A DNA stretch of 64,000 nt from Centropus unirufus (taxonomy: Eukaryota; Chordata; Aves; Cuculiformes; Centropidae), in assembly GCA_013397695.1 (NCBI GenBank), contig VYZI01000195.1, positions 594,777 to 658,776 on the forward strand, given 5' to 3'. The position numbers were made by a program, and so were the translations under genes. Under the pieces are notes generated by a model. That model saw nothing but the letters and a program-made list of their open reading frames with translations. It did not search any database and was not told where the DNA came from. Each line of letters starts with the position of its first letter. The first letter of the stretch is position 1. Positions 46,601-58,192 of the stretch are shown piece after piece.

Positions 46601-49600
46601 GAGATACATGTACGCCTAATGACCTCAGGGATTAAATTCCTTACTGTTTGTCCTTAAGTAACCAAACAACACAGTAATATACAGCTGGAGCACAAAGATC
46701 AGAATGCTAGTCTCCCAGCTCCTCACCACCTATGCAAGCTCTGAAAAGGATCCTTGACTCCTTATGTCATGATTAGTCCAGAGATACCGGGCACTGAGAT
46801 AGAAACGTCCTTGCTCTGTCCTCTGCTGCCCCTTTATGGCCTGTGTCTAAGGAGTGAACCACCAGTTTATTTTGCCAGAGCTGAACTAGATTTTTGTTAG
46901 TATAGTTAAAAGAACTAGAACTCGATTCCACCCTTCCCTTATTTTAGTTTCCAGAGAGACACGAGTAAGGCAAGGTGTTTCTGGTCAGCACTGGCAGCTG
47001 CTTCAGATGCGGGATTGTTACAGAGAAGACTGGGTCACATGAGGGAGAAAAAACCTTACAGATTCCAATTTGCCACTTCATGGGCAACCCTAAATGTTGA
47101 TTGATCAGCAGTCATCATTGTTGTACGAAAGCAGGGTAGGAACTTTCTTTGGCTGGAGAAAGCAAGCCTGCATCTATACTTTTTCTGTTACAGAGCTGGT
47201 TCCTTGGGCAGGAAGGGATTTCCAGGATGACAGTTGGCAAACCCACAACATGACAGAGTACACAGATGCTTCCTGCTGCTACCATTTAGATTTTCTCTTA
47301 AATAGTACTTATGCGCTGGTGCATACGGAAAGATAAAGGGGGTACTGGTAGTTTCAGACTCTCAGAAGTTTTATTATTACATATACTGTTCCGTTTGTCT
47401 GCCTGCATCGAGTAAAAAAGCTACCACCAGAAGTGAGACTAGACACTGGTCTGAGTCAAAGAGTAAGTTGATGAGGCATGCAAATGCAGAGTGTCATTTT
47501 GGGGTTAGAAGACCAAATTGTGAATATCTTTTCCACTCCACACCTTCTTTATTGGAAACCCTGTTTTCTCTCCTGCCGAAAGGCTGGATATATACCTAGC
47601 TGGATACATGTCAGCTTGCTGTAAGCCATCTTGGAGGGTCCCTAATATTATGAAATTTCAGCATAGAGACTGCTTTTTTATTCAGAGAAGAATGACTTTC
47701 TGAATGGCTGAACCCATGTACTGCAAAGTGGAGAGAAGTAGCAGGTGGCATCTGCTTAATATCATTAAATGGAGCAGGGAAGTACGCCCTGAATTTTCTT
47801 GATAAAACAAATTGGAGAGAACATTGCTCAGGATCCCTGTAGCATGTTGTTGTATAATAAAATGTTACTAATTTTTATCATTTTACACACTTCTGATCAC
47901 ATGGCTGCTGCATATAAACACACCATACCCCAGATCTTTATCATAATCCAGCTGGGATTCCACAGGGTGTTTTTCAGCATCATTTAATGTACAGGTACTA
48001 TGGAGACTGGTCTCAGCCGTGGGAAGAGTCAATAGAGCCTCACATCGGACAAAATATGCAGCACATCAGTATCCCTGTAATCCCAGAGCATTACAGAAAA
48101 GAAAACATAAGTCAAAATGCCTTCCCTTTCAAAGTTCAAAGGGATGTCTGGACACCTCAGCTTTTGCAGATGCAGTAGGAGGAATCTCACAAGGAGAATG
48201 GTTTTACGGCTTTTGCCCATTCAGAGCTAACCCAGGCAGTTTAGTTTTCTTTCAGTATACTGCGAGGCTGCAACCTAACAAGTTTTTTCTCCCCACACAA
48301 TCTCTTTCATGACGATAAAATACTAAATTCATGCTAAAATGATCACAAAGCATTCAGTTAGAGATGATAGCACTTAATTTACTCTGTGCACTGCTTGCAT
48401 GTTTTTTGCACTAATTCCAACTTAGAAATTGTTTGCTGGCTACTTGCACTGTAGCTTAAGAGAATTCATCCTTAACTAGACACTTGTTTTGAAGAACACA
48501 AACTGCTTTAGTATAAACAGCTTGTTCTACAACCCACAGAACAGACAGGGTGTGCTTTGAATTTCCCACTGGTCAGAAAAGGATCCTGTGTTCTTGCTAC
48601 CTGATGTTCCTTCAAGATCACTCCTACTGCAAGGAAGTTTGCCCTCCATAGTATTGAATATGATTGTAAAACCTCCACCTTCATTCAAAAGCATATAAAC
48701 ACTTGCAGATAGGCACATTTTACTAGGACACACTACTTAATTATGTTAGCCACTTTTAATTTTAGAATTTTATGTAAAAAGGACTCAATTAAGTGTCTTA
48801 GATTAGTTTACTTAGAACATTTGGTATTCTAGTCTTGTTACGCTCCCTCCTACCTATCATTTATGTGAAATCCTACAGTGATGCATGGTGGTTGTCAAAT
48901 TTTGCTATTCAGATTCACAGCACAGATCATAGTAGGTTCTCCTTCAAACCAAAGCAAGAAGATGACCGATATTGCATTTTAATTCAATTTCACTGTTCCC
49001 TTTGCTCAATTAGATAAAAGCCTGTAACACCATCACTCTATGGACTAAGGTAAGGAGAAAAGTCAGTTTCTCAATTACATTTAAATTATAGATTTCTATA
49101 ACTGAAAATATATTTTCAGTGCTCATTCTTGATCAGTTCAAACAATTATATAGTTTTCATTAATTTTATGTGCCTGCAAGACAACTATGTTTTTCAGAAA
49201 CTGATCTTAAACACATTTATACCAGAAAAAAAAACATAGTTAATTTAAGAATGGTGAGCAAGTTCTTGCAAGAGAGTCTTACGTAGGAAGCAGGGCAGCA
49301 AAACCACACATATCAGCAAATAAATCAACTTTTAATTTTCCTTAGAAATAGCTACAACTTTTATGCTTTAAACACCTGAGAGGTTTGAAAGAGCCAAGTA
49401 ACAGAGGAAGAAATCCTTTTCTTTCTTTTTCTTCCATTGCTTTCCAAGGCCTAGAGCAAAGCTTTTGGGAGATCATGTTAATATCTGTGGGCTTTGCTAC
49501 GAATTGCAGACTGTTACTTTGAAGTGGCCAAGAATGTCTAGTTTGTAGTATAAAACAAATATTAGAAGGCAGAAGCAAAATTAAACAGATAGCCATTGAA

Positions 49601-49612
49601 AACAGTTTAAAA
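46601..49612. other. Intergenic, no recognised gene
   Basis: Contains a plus-strand open stretch at 47,987-48,178 preceded by an AG (peptide starts MYRYYGDWSQPWEESIEPHI) and another at 47,094-47,336. Neither has a recognisable domain. No RNA gene or repeat was identified. Confidence 0.55.
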
Positions 49613-49690
49613 AGAGGATCACAGGATAATTCAGGCTGGAAGAGGCCTTGGAAAGTCATCTAATGCAAACTCCTACCCAAAGCAGAATTT
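49613..49690 (-). mobile_element. Short CR1 LINE 3' terminus
   Basis: The block 'AGGATCACAGGATAATTCAG' followed by 'GCTGGAAGAGGCCTTGGAAA' and 'GTCATCTAATGCAAACTCCT' is the reverse-complemented CR1 3' terminus. Only about 80 bp remain. Confidence 0.85.
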
Positions 49691-51186
49691 TGTGAAGTTT
49701 CATTCAGATTTTTTCATGAGGCATCATTCCTTTAAATGCCTGCGAAGACAAAAAGGCTGTGAATTTTCCTCACTAAAGACTTATTTTCTGCTGAATCGTC
49801 TTCATCCCCACAAAAGAATAACTGAATAAGCTGTCATTTTGTACATCTGAATATTGCCTTAACCCAGTATTCCTCTTCACAGCTCAGAATATCTTCCCAG
49901 ACAGCTGCCTGCAGAACTTTGCCCTGTAATGGGATGAGCTCAGGAAGGAGGTGAAAGGGGAAGAATTAGAAGCCACACATAATCTACAGAGTTCAGCACT
50001 GAAGAGTATCAGCTCTGTGGTACTTCTTCTGCAGGTTTCCCTCTTGTCTTAAAAAAAGCCCAAGTCCAGTTAAAGCTGCACTGACCTTTACTAAGATTCA
50101 CTGGGAGATAAAAAAAAAAACCCCAGAGTATCTGAAGCTTCTTAAAAGCAGCTTTTCATTCATGATGAATAACTTAATCCCTGACCGCTTATGAAATGTA
50201 AAAATATCACCACTAAAAATGTCACCATTAGATGTTAGTTTAATTTTAGCTCACTAGTGAACACTCTTAAGTGTAAAGCTACTGAAGTAACATTATTTGC
50301 ACCAAGCTTCATATTACTTACGTTGGCCATAGGAACTTTTAATTTTCGTTATTCTATTTTAAACGGGTAAGAAGATATGAGAAAGACTCTAGAATAAGAA
50401 AGAGAAAAAACCACATGCTTGGATTTACTAAAAGATGCTTCTACAGAAGAATGGGAGCTGCCAGTTTTCTTCAATGTGCATATGCCATACATTTTTCTTC
50501 TGCACCTAATGGCCCCATCTTTCCAAAAAAGATCAAATTCACTGATGACATTTTAGACAATCAAAGTCCTTTACTTGTAAGAAGTCCTCTGGGATACGTG
50601 TTGGGCCAGCAAGGCTATGATCTCATCGTGCATGAAGTAACATAAGCCTGAAAGTTGTAGCATTTCAAATTAATACAAGCAAGGTAGAGATGCTTACATT
50701 AACCCCTTTTCTCTGCTGTTATAACTCATTTCAATGCCACTATCTAGAGCTACACATCTAGGAGAGCTTTTAACATGATGTATGGAAAGAACTAGCTTTG
50801 AAAAATAAAATATTTTCAAAACGTACATCTTTTTTCCCCCCTACATTAGAAAATAAGTATGAGTTGCATTTGGAAGTTCTGAAGCCCAGGAGAGCTATCA
50901 CCAGAATTGCTTAGCTACTTATTTAGTGCATCAGGATTCCAGAAGGACCATCGTGCCTACAGGACATAGCTAATATTGATGCCATTTTAAGACATTATTT
51001 TTTTTTTATTTTCCCAGTCAGCTATCATCCAAAAAGGTTTACTACAGCAGAAGTGATCCAAGCTCTCAACTATCACAGTAAGTGTTATAGCAGACTGTGA
51101 TTGATTTATTTTTTTAATTCCATCTCTGTATACAAACAATACACGCAAGCCTAATGGGAACATCCTATAGAAATACACCTCCTGCT
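49691..51186. other. Intergenic, no recognised gene
   Basis: One plus-strand ORF with an ATG at 50,451 and a stop at 50,645 (64 codons) reads rather like protein (…FTDDILDNQSPLLVRSPLGY…) but matches no family I know. Otherwise AT-rich sequence with a poly-T run near 50,998. Confidence 0.55.
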
Positions 51187-51480
51187 CAAGAATTATAGGA
51201 TCACGGAATGGCTGAGATTGGCATGGGCCTCTGCAGATTATCTAGTCCAACCCTGCACAATGCAGGGTCAGCTACGACAGGTTGCTAAAGGCTGTATATG
51301 GTTGGGTTTTGAGTGTCTCCAAGAATGAAGGCTCCATTATTGCTCTGGGTAACCTTATCTAGAATTTGACCACAGGCACAGTAAAAAAAAAAGTGTTTCT
51401 TTTTGTTCAGGCAGAATTTTGCATGTTGTAATTTGTACCTGTTGCCTCTTATCCTGTTGGTGGGCATCACTGAGAAGACT
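51187..51480 (-). mobile_element. CR1 LINE 3' UTR fragment
   Basis: Reverse-complemented CR1: the 3' terminus 'TTATAGGATCACGGAATGGC' is followed by 'CTAGTCCAACCCTGCACAAT' and the 3' UTR blocks up to 'CCTGTTGCCTCTTATCCTGT' and 'GGGCATCACTGAGAAGACTC'. A poly-A run at about 51,382 interrupts it. Confidence 0.92.
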
Positions 51481-53453
51481 CTGGTTCCCTCCTTCCATTC
51501 TACCTATTAGACATGCACAATTGCTTCGTATTACACTGCTACATAACTGGAGAGCTTATTTCTTGGGTTTGGGGGAAGGGGGAAGTGAGACTATTAGGAT
51601 GTTTGCCACCCGCAGCCAAAAACATGTGCTTGTCGATGTTAATTGTGCTTTGGATTGATTACAGGTGTCCATAGATCAGGATCACTATGCTTGTTCAAAT
51701 AAGTAAATGTTTTGTTATATAGTTACCTTACATTTCTTCTGCATGTTTTTTTCCTATTAAGTCTTCATAGGCCTTTCAAAGTCCCGCCCTTAATACTTTG
51801 CCTTAGAACTGGGTTTTCAAGATATACTCAGCAGAAGTCTACTGTAAGGCATGATGCTTCTGAAGTTTCCTCTCCAAGGCTTAAATATAAGTGTTATCCT
51901 AATTCTCAGCTCTTCCATGTATGCAAGCATGCCCAAAGTCCTGCTATGTGTTGAACCAGAGCCTTGTCTGTTTACCGAGGTGCTTTTATATAAGCAGGCA
52001 GAGAAGTATGAACGAACATTAAGGGTCCAGCTAGGCAAGCAGTTTTTATGAAGTACCTGGGAAGTATGAGAAAGTACTTTATGAAGTATGAAACATTTGG
52101 TCTTAGATATTCATTCTCCACTGCTCGTTTTCATGTCCATTCACTGTTAATTCTTAGTTTAAAACTTAATTCCTCATGCCTTCACACCAATTAAAAGCGG
52201 AATGAGAACATTAAGGGCCCTTCACTGGAAATGACAACAGCCAAATTGCACAGCAGTCTCCCAGTCTGTTTACTGATACTAAGTGAGATCTTGAAGGCAG
52301 AAGATGAGGGTAGAAGGATGATAATGAGACAAATCCACAATTGCACCTCTTATTCCATCTGTCCTTTCCTTATTCCCTACAGTAGTCCTTGGCAGACTAG
52401 AAGGGGGAAACCTAGTTAATTTAGTAAAAGAAAGCTAAGAATGAATCAACTATTTTTGAAATTAAAATATAACAGAGTGCTTTTTTATTTATAAACCACT
52501 AGTTCAACAGAATGCTTTTTGGATGATGGCTCTCAATGAATTAGACTGTTACACTGATCAGAATATTAATAATGAACACATGGCAAGTGAGTAAAGACAT
52601 ACCTTCCCCATCTTTAACAGTAGTATTGTCAGGAAGCAAATCCTATGGTTTCTTACCAAAACATCAATTCCAAAAGCTCCCTGTTTCATGTAATCTATGC
52701 CTGATCCATGCATTCTTTGACGGGTTCTGTGATAAGGATCTGAATGTTCTTAATTGATAGTTTTGCAGGTTCTCTCCTAAAATACATAACAAAATGGAAT
52801 GTTGTAGCTACCAGCACAGTATTCAAAATAAGCCCTGTGTTCCATCACAAATATCAGCCTTAGTGGCTTACCTTCACGAGGTCTGGAGACCAGCTTAGAT
52901 CATAACTGAAGATGCTTTGTACTACAGCCATCAGAGAAACCAACTTGTGGGAGAAGGAAAATGCCCAATTTAATCCTGTATTTGTAAAACTGATTGTTAA
53001 CAGTAACAGATGTGTCTTCTGGAGTGTTTCTTTGGGGTTTTTTGTTGTTTTGTTTGGGTTTTTTTAATTGGAGTATCTTAAATCAGAAGCATTAGGAGTC
53101 TATTCACACAAAGTTTAGAAGCATTTCAACTGTATGCTTTGATTCTCTACAGGAGACTGAGCACAGTCTTTTAAACAGGAAAAGTGAGTATTTGCTTTGT
53201 ACCTTAGCAATTATCATAGACCAATGGCAGGACTTTCTTTGCTAAGGAGGAAGTTGCAGGAAGTGTTCTGTATGGTACTTACAGCATCCCAGCATACTTC
53301 AGCTTCGTGTAAGAGAGGCCGCCTAGGAAAGCAGATCAAGATGTTCAGAATACTGTTCGGTACTGCTAGGTTTGCAATGAATCAAAGGGATACAGCATGT
53401 GTCCTTGCATTCAGTGAGCAACTGCTGCTTCGTAGTTGGACTGACACTTGTCA

Positions 53454-53693
53454 CTATGCCAGAATCTGAGATGTCAGGTGATGCTCCATTATCCTGGAAT
53501 GTACACCTCCATCAACAAAAACCTGCGAATTAAAAAGAACCTCCGAATTTCCAGAAATCACCTTGCATTTTCCCAAGCTTAAATTCCCACTGCCTTCTGG
53601 TAGATGCAAGTCAAGGAAACCTTTCCAGCCTAACAATTTTATAGGTGTCAGGTGCACATAATGGTAGTCAGGAGTTACAGAGAAATTCACCAA
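53454..53693 (-). other. Unidentified ORF downstream of ATP2B1
   Basis: An 80-codon frame including FLDLHLPEGSGNLSLGKCKV, with an internal GTG start only (no ATG at the 5' end). Upstream, tctgatcttcaag could be an acceptor, and CAG|GTTTTT at about 53,525 a donor. No family is recognised and chance is possible. Confidence 0.12.
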
Positions 53694-54104
53694 AACTTGA
53701 AGATCAGATATGGTTGAAGCAAGCTACTGCCCATCTTCTGCAATGCTAGGCATCCTTCTTTTGTCTTCTAAAGGAATACACCCAGAACACGAACAAGATC
53801 TGAAGCGGTCATAAAGTTACATGTAGATGAAGAATAAAGTCTTCTGCCTGCTCCATAAATGGCAGGAGAAACCTGCTTGCTTCCTTGCAGTCACTCATAT
53901 TTTGGACATAAAAATACATCAATCTCTTCTTTTATATATAATCTATTAACGCTGCCGAGTTACTATGAAAGCATGAGTTGCATCCAATTTGCTTCCCCTA
54001 CTGAAGAACACTCCCCGCTTTGTAAGATTTGCAGCTTAAGCACCAATTTTATTTTTAAGCTTTGCAACTAGAATGGTGTTGCATCTGGCTAGTGAGCTAC
54101 CTTT

Positions 54105-54428
54105 TTAATATTTCCAGGTGTTTAAAACCATCCCATAGTTTTCTAAGCATGTCCTCATCCAAGACTTCATTTGAACAAAAAGTACAAGTAGTACCTGTAG
54201 GTTTTTTGGTTTAGAGACCGTGTAAGCCATGTCCTTGATGGATGCTGCAGCTTCTTGAAGAAGGTGACTAGGTAGTTCTGTATACAGTCCAGGGTACAAG
54301 ATAAGCAGGAACAGCTCTAAGGCTCTCGATTCTGGCTCAGAATTTCTCATGACATGGCCTGGAATAAGTAGGCCCAGTTCAGTCTGGAGAGAAGTTGGAG
54401 CTGGACCTTCCATGCTGGCCAAGCTCAT
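54105..54428 (-). other. Unidentified ORF downstream of ATP2B1
   Basis: A 107-codon frame with an ATG at about 54,428. The first 78 or so codons look protein-like (MSLASMEGPAPTSLQTELGL, then SEPESRALELFLLILYPGLY), ending at a possible donor CAG|GTACTA. It lies on the same strand as ATP2B1 and POC1B. No family is recognised; a lineage-specific transcript, a pseudogene or chance are all open. Confidence 0.15.
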
Positions 54429-56757
54429 CCAACAAAGTTAAGTTATTTCAGTGAGGGCTTGAAGTCTGTAAGGTGAGAAGATACACACTGCTTGGGGAGA
54501 GGGTGAAGGTGTAAAAAAGCAGCTCTTTAGAACCAAGTATTTGCATGAGAAAAAGTAGTATGGACATTAAGACATTCTATTTTAAATATACAAGGCTTAA
54601 CAGGATCCAGATTCTTCTAGGGCTGTACAGAGGCTGACACTACTGGCAGTAGAAACTGGATTTATCAGGCTTTTGGAATGATTTCCCAATCATATGCGAG
54701 TTATCCTTCATGAATACTACTTTACTTACTTCCACACGCATTGGGAAAAAACTCCTGTTATTCCAAGAAAGCCTCTATAGTTAATTCGGGTTTGTTTTTT
54801 GTTGGCTTTTAATACTTGCTACAAATCCCAGTGTTTACCCATTGGTTTGGCACTAAAATATTTGTTTCCATTATTCTCTCCAACCTACTCCATGATGCAG
54901 CATTTTCCTTTTCCTGTTAAGACCAATACAGAAAAGAGTCCTCTTATATAAGAATTTCCAACCCTCCCTGAAAGGCAAAATTAGGCAGCCTTATATTTGC
55001 CATATACAAAAGTATAGCACATATCTTACCCAGGATACTGAATTTTAATCCACTTCAAACAACAGTCACTCTAGCACACCATTTAAGTTAAAAGTTATTA
55101 TTACTTGATCATAATACCACGTACACCATGATCTCTTGGAAAGGAATGTGCCTAAAGTTGTGGCAAGAGCTATTTTATAGAACTGGCATGCATTTCAGGT
55201 TTAAATCAGTACTGTACTGACAATTCAAGAATTTCAGTCCCCATACAGACTGAGATGAACAGCGCTTTTATTTATTTCAGTTACAAGAAGACAAGAAAAC
55301 CTTACAACCAGAAAGGCAATGAAGGCCTCATGAGCTTAGTGATAACCATTTCATAATCTAGGCAACACGTTACGATTTTGTGAGATCACAAATAAAGCAT
55401 ACCCCTCTCTTAAACAATCCTTTATTTCTGTAGGGAATTTTCCTGTCAGAACAGCAGACTGATGTTAACAGAATCAAGAGGGACCATCAATGTACAAAGC
55501 CTACATTGGCCCTCCCGCTATCCCCAAAAGGATTAAGTGTAGGCTTTATTCCAAAAGAGATAACACAGTCATGATGATCATGGATATAAGAGTGGGAAAA
55601 ATAGTCTTTCTTCAAATGAAGTCAAATTATGATGCATTAATGAAGTCAAATGAAGATACTTTTTCACATGGCAGTGCACTTCATGTGTAAAGCATTGGCT
55701 TAAAATGAGAGTTTCTTATTTGACTGTTGCAGTAGGGAGAAAACAGATAACAAACCCTGATTCCCCTACCAGGCATTCTATGTAAAAACTATGACACAAA
55801 GGAAGCGCTAGAAACATGAGAGAAATTACTGTACAAAGTGTCAAGTGCAAACTCCGCTTGCCTAGAATTCAGTGTATTTACTTAAGTACTATAGAAAAGA
55901 CTGAATTTGGGAGTGGTTGACAGTGGGATACAGTGCTACAGATTGAACATTAGACACTGAAGGACAAGCCCAAGCATGCAGGTATCCCACACCACAAGGA
56001 AAAGATATGCTTGAGCTTCCTACGCTACTAATTTCTGCAGTTTGCTCTAGTATTACCTTCTTCCTCATTACTAACTTAAACCAACTTCATTCCGCACAAC
56101 ACTGAAGGGAAGCCTTTTAAAATCTTCCAAAATTCGGGGCTATTTGGCCAAAATAAAATAAATAAAAAAGAAATAAAATCATTCACTGTTCTAAAGAACA
56201 CAGAGCTCGAAAAAGGAAAGAAAAAAGGTTTGACTCATCTTTCCTGTTGGTCTTAAGTAGTAGTGGACCTAGAAAACGCGGAGAAGTACCAGATCAAGTA
56301 CTGTTCCACCATCCTTTGCTGTTTAAAAAATACACTTGAGGCAGACCATAACAACTTGTCATTCACTAGTGACTCAGTTTTGGGGCATAAGATATTAATC
56401 AATTTAAAAAAAAAAAAAAGTATTTTCATCCATGCTATACATCACTTCTCAGTTTTCCCTCACGTAAGTGGGTCAGGGGTACATTTATTACGCAGTACTC
56501 ACAGTAAGCCTCGAAATTTCAGGGAGACCTATTCATTCCCAAGGAGCATCCTTTAATTGAAGACTTGAGTATCTTAGCTTACATTCACTCTGGCAGCAGC
56601 CACCAGGACTATTTACCCAAAGTACTATTTTTAGTGGGGCTGTTACCATCTTGAAATTGCAGTTTAAAGATAACCAGCAATACAAAAGAGCACTCTTCAG
56701 GGTTTCCAGTGAAGGAGCCGAGAAAAAAAAAAATCTGTAAGAAACCATTGCTGCAAT

Positions 56758-56785
56758 TTTATTTTAACAAAAGGGCAGATTTATT
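56758..56785 (-). terminator. Candidate ATP2B1 polyadenylation signals
   Basis: Two AATAAA hexamers on the minus strand, at 56,763-56,758 and 56,785-56,780, about 1.1 kb after the ATP2B1 stop codon. Mammalian ATP2B1 has a long 3' UTR with alternative ends, so a more distal site (for example near 55,270) is equally possible. Confidence 0.4.
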
Positions 56786-57880
56786 CATGTTTACAAACAA
56801 GTTTCAAAAACAAAAAGGAGAACATGTATGCTACCCACTAACAACCTTTCAAAATGCCAACAGCCCTCATGCTGCATGAAGGATTCTATATATTAGAAAA
56901 AAATCACAGTTCCACTCACAGTTCACCAAGACAGCACTAAACTAACATGTTTAGACAAAAACAAAGGACTAAGATTCTGATGTATTTTGATTTAATCCAT
57001 TTTGCCCGTGATAACAGAAATATTTCAAGCAAGTTCCATCACATATTGATGTCCTGCATTAAACAATCCTACTAAGTTCTGAACAAAAGTTATTCAGTAA
57101 GTTTCTCAAAATTTTTAAAAATTAAACAGTTGTTTCAAAACCATTAAGTAGTAAATGTATTTTAAGAAACTAATTAGGACAGAGGCCATAACTTCATTAG
57201 AACACCACTGCTCATGTTTTTACAAAGCATTAGTGTTATCTATTTGGCTATTAGTATTAGCAATTTATCTACAATATTTAACAAGGTAAATTGCAGGCAA
57301 AATTTAGTACAGTTTCAATAGAAACACCCTTTTCCTGAAAATACAGCAGTATTTGAAGGACTATTTTTTTTTGTTTTTTTTTTCTCTGCATCATTTATAA
57401 GGAAGCTTCCCATCTATGAACAGGAACAAAAAAAGTATCTACAAACCTTGTAAACAGATCTGTATCATTTATAAACATAAATAATCCAAATTATTAACAG
57501 CCAACAGCAGAAATTAAAGTATCAATTCAATGATCCAGGGCCTACTTGCCCTTCCCAGCTTTCCCTTCAGAAAAGGATCATGATAAACTAAAGCTCTGCT
57601 AACACACTTCAGGACCATTCTTAAGTACAACAGATGATCCGCAGGTCACTTATGCTGGAGTTACTGTGTATCTGTCAGAGTTCATTATTACTCCCACCCC
57701 CAGAAAAGCACCCTCCAGTCTGGCAGAAAGCTTTTTTTAAAAAAATAAATCTACATTCGTACAAGTGTGTCTTCTGTTGAAGTCCAAGACAAGAATGTCA
57801 TCTTGTCCATCATAATGTGTGAAGAGACCCAGTTTCAATTTCTTTACAATGCAGCTAGTGTGTTAACATTCAGCTTACAA
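56786..57880 (-). other. ATP2B1: ATP2B1 3' UTR
   Basis: Sequence directly following the ATP2B1 stop codon, open to at least the first AATAAA signals. It is AT-rich, with several poly-T/poly-A blocks (for example near 57,363-57,382). The exact 3' end is not resolved. Confidence 0.75.
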
Positions 57881-58192
57881 TCAGAGTGATGTTTCCAAAC
57901 TATGTAGCGGGCTCCCTGGGGATGAAGAGGTAGCAGACTTGTTCATGTCTGTTGTAAGGTGAATTCCACTGTCAACCGCATTGTTATTTTTATTGGGAGA
58001 GGGTGGGGGAGTAGAGTTGCGTTTTGTTGGAGCATCATCTTCAGCATCAGTATCATCAATAAGGGGAATATGAGGCTCGGAGTCTTCTATTCTAAACTCA
58101 GGATGCGTCATAAAATTGTGAATTGAACTTCGTGTCTCAGGTTTCTCTAGCCCCTCATACAAGGAGCTACGAAATGCATTCACCACTCGGAT
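57881..58192 (-). CDS. ATP2B1: ATP2B1 last coding exon (PMCA1b C terminus)
   Basis: 103 codons plus TGA. Acceptor gtttacag, first codons ATC CGA GTG GTG. The peptide starts IRVVNAFRSSLYEGLEKPET, the second half of the calmodulin-binding region. It continues with the acidic block IPLIDDTDAEDD, a KRNSTPPPSP phospho-rich segment, and ends LETSL, a PDZ-binding tail. I recall human PMCA1b as almost identical (KRNSSPPPSP there). Spliced after the full alternative exon, the same exon is read in another frame and ends at TAG 58,169-58,167, giving the short PMCA1a tail (YPSGECIS). PMCA1 pumps Ca2+ out of the cell at the plasma membrane and is switched on by Ca2+-calmodulin. Confidence 0.98.
   Translation of the reverse strand: MRVVNAFRSSLYEGLEKPETRSSIHNFMTHPEFRIEDSEPHIPLIDDTDAEDDAPTKRNSTPPPSPNKNNNAVDSGIHLTTDMNKSATSSSPGSPLHSLETSL

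Larger units (their letters stand above)
51481..56757. other. Intergenic region between ATP2B1 and POC1B, part possibly ATP2B1 3' UTR
   Basis: No gene is recognised. Two minus-strand open stretches are listed separately. Depending on which polyadenylation site is used, the upper part may still be ATP2B1 3' UTR; a further pair of minus-strand AATAAA-type hexamers lies near 55,267-55,276. The rest is AT-rich unique-looking sequence. Confidence 0.5.
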
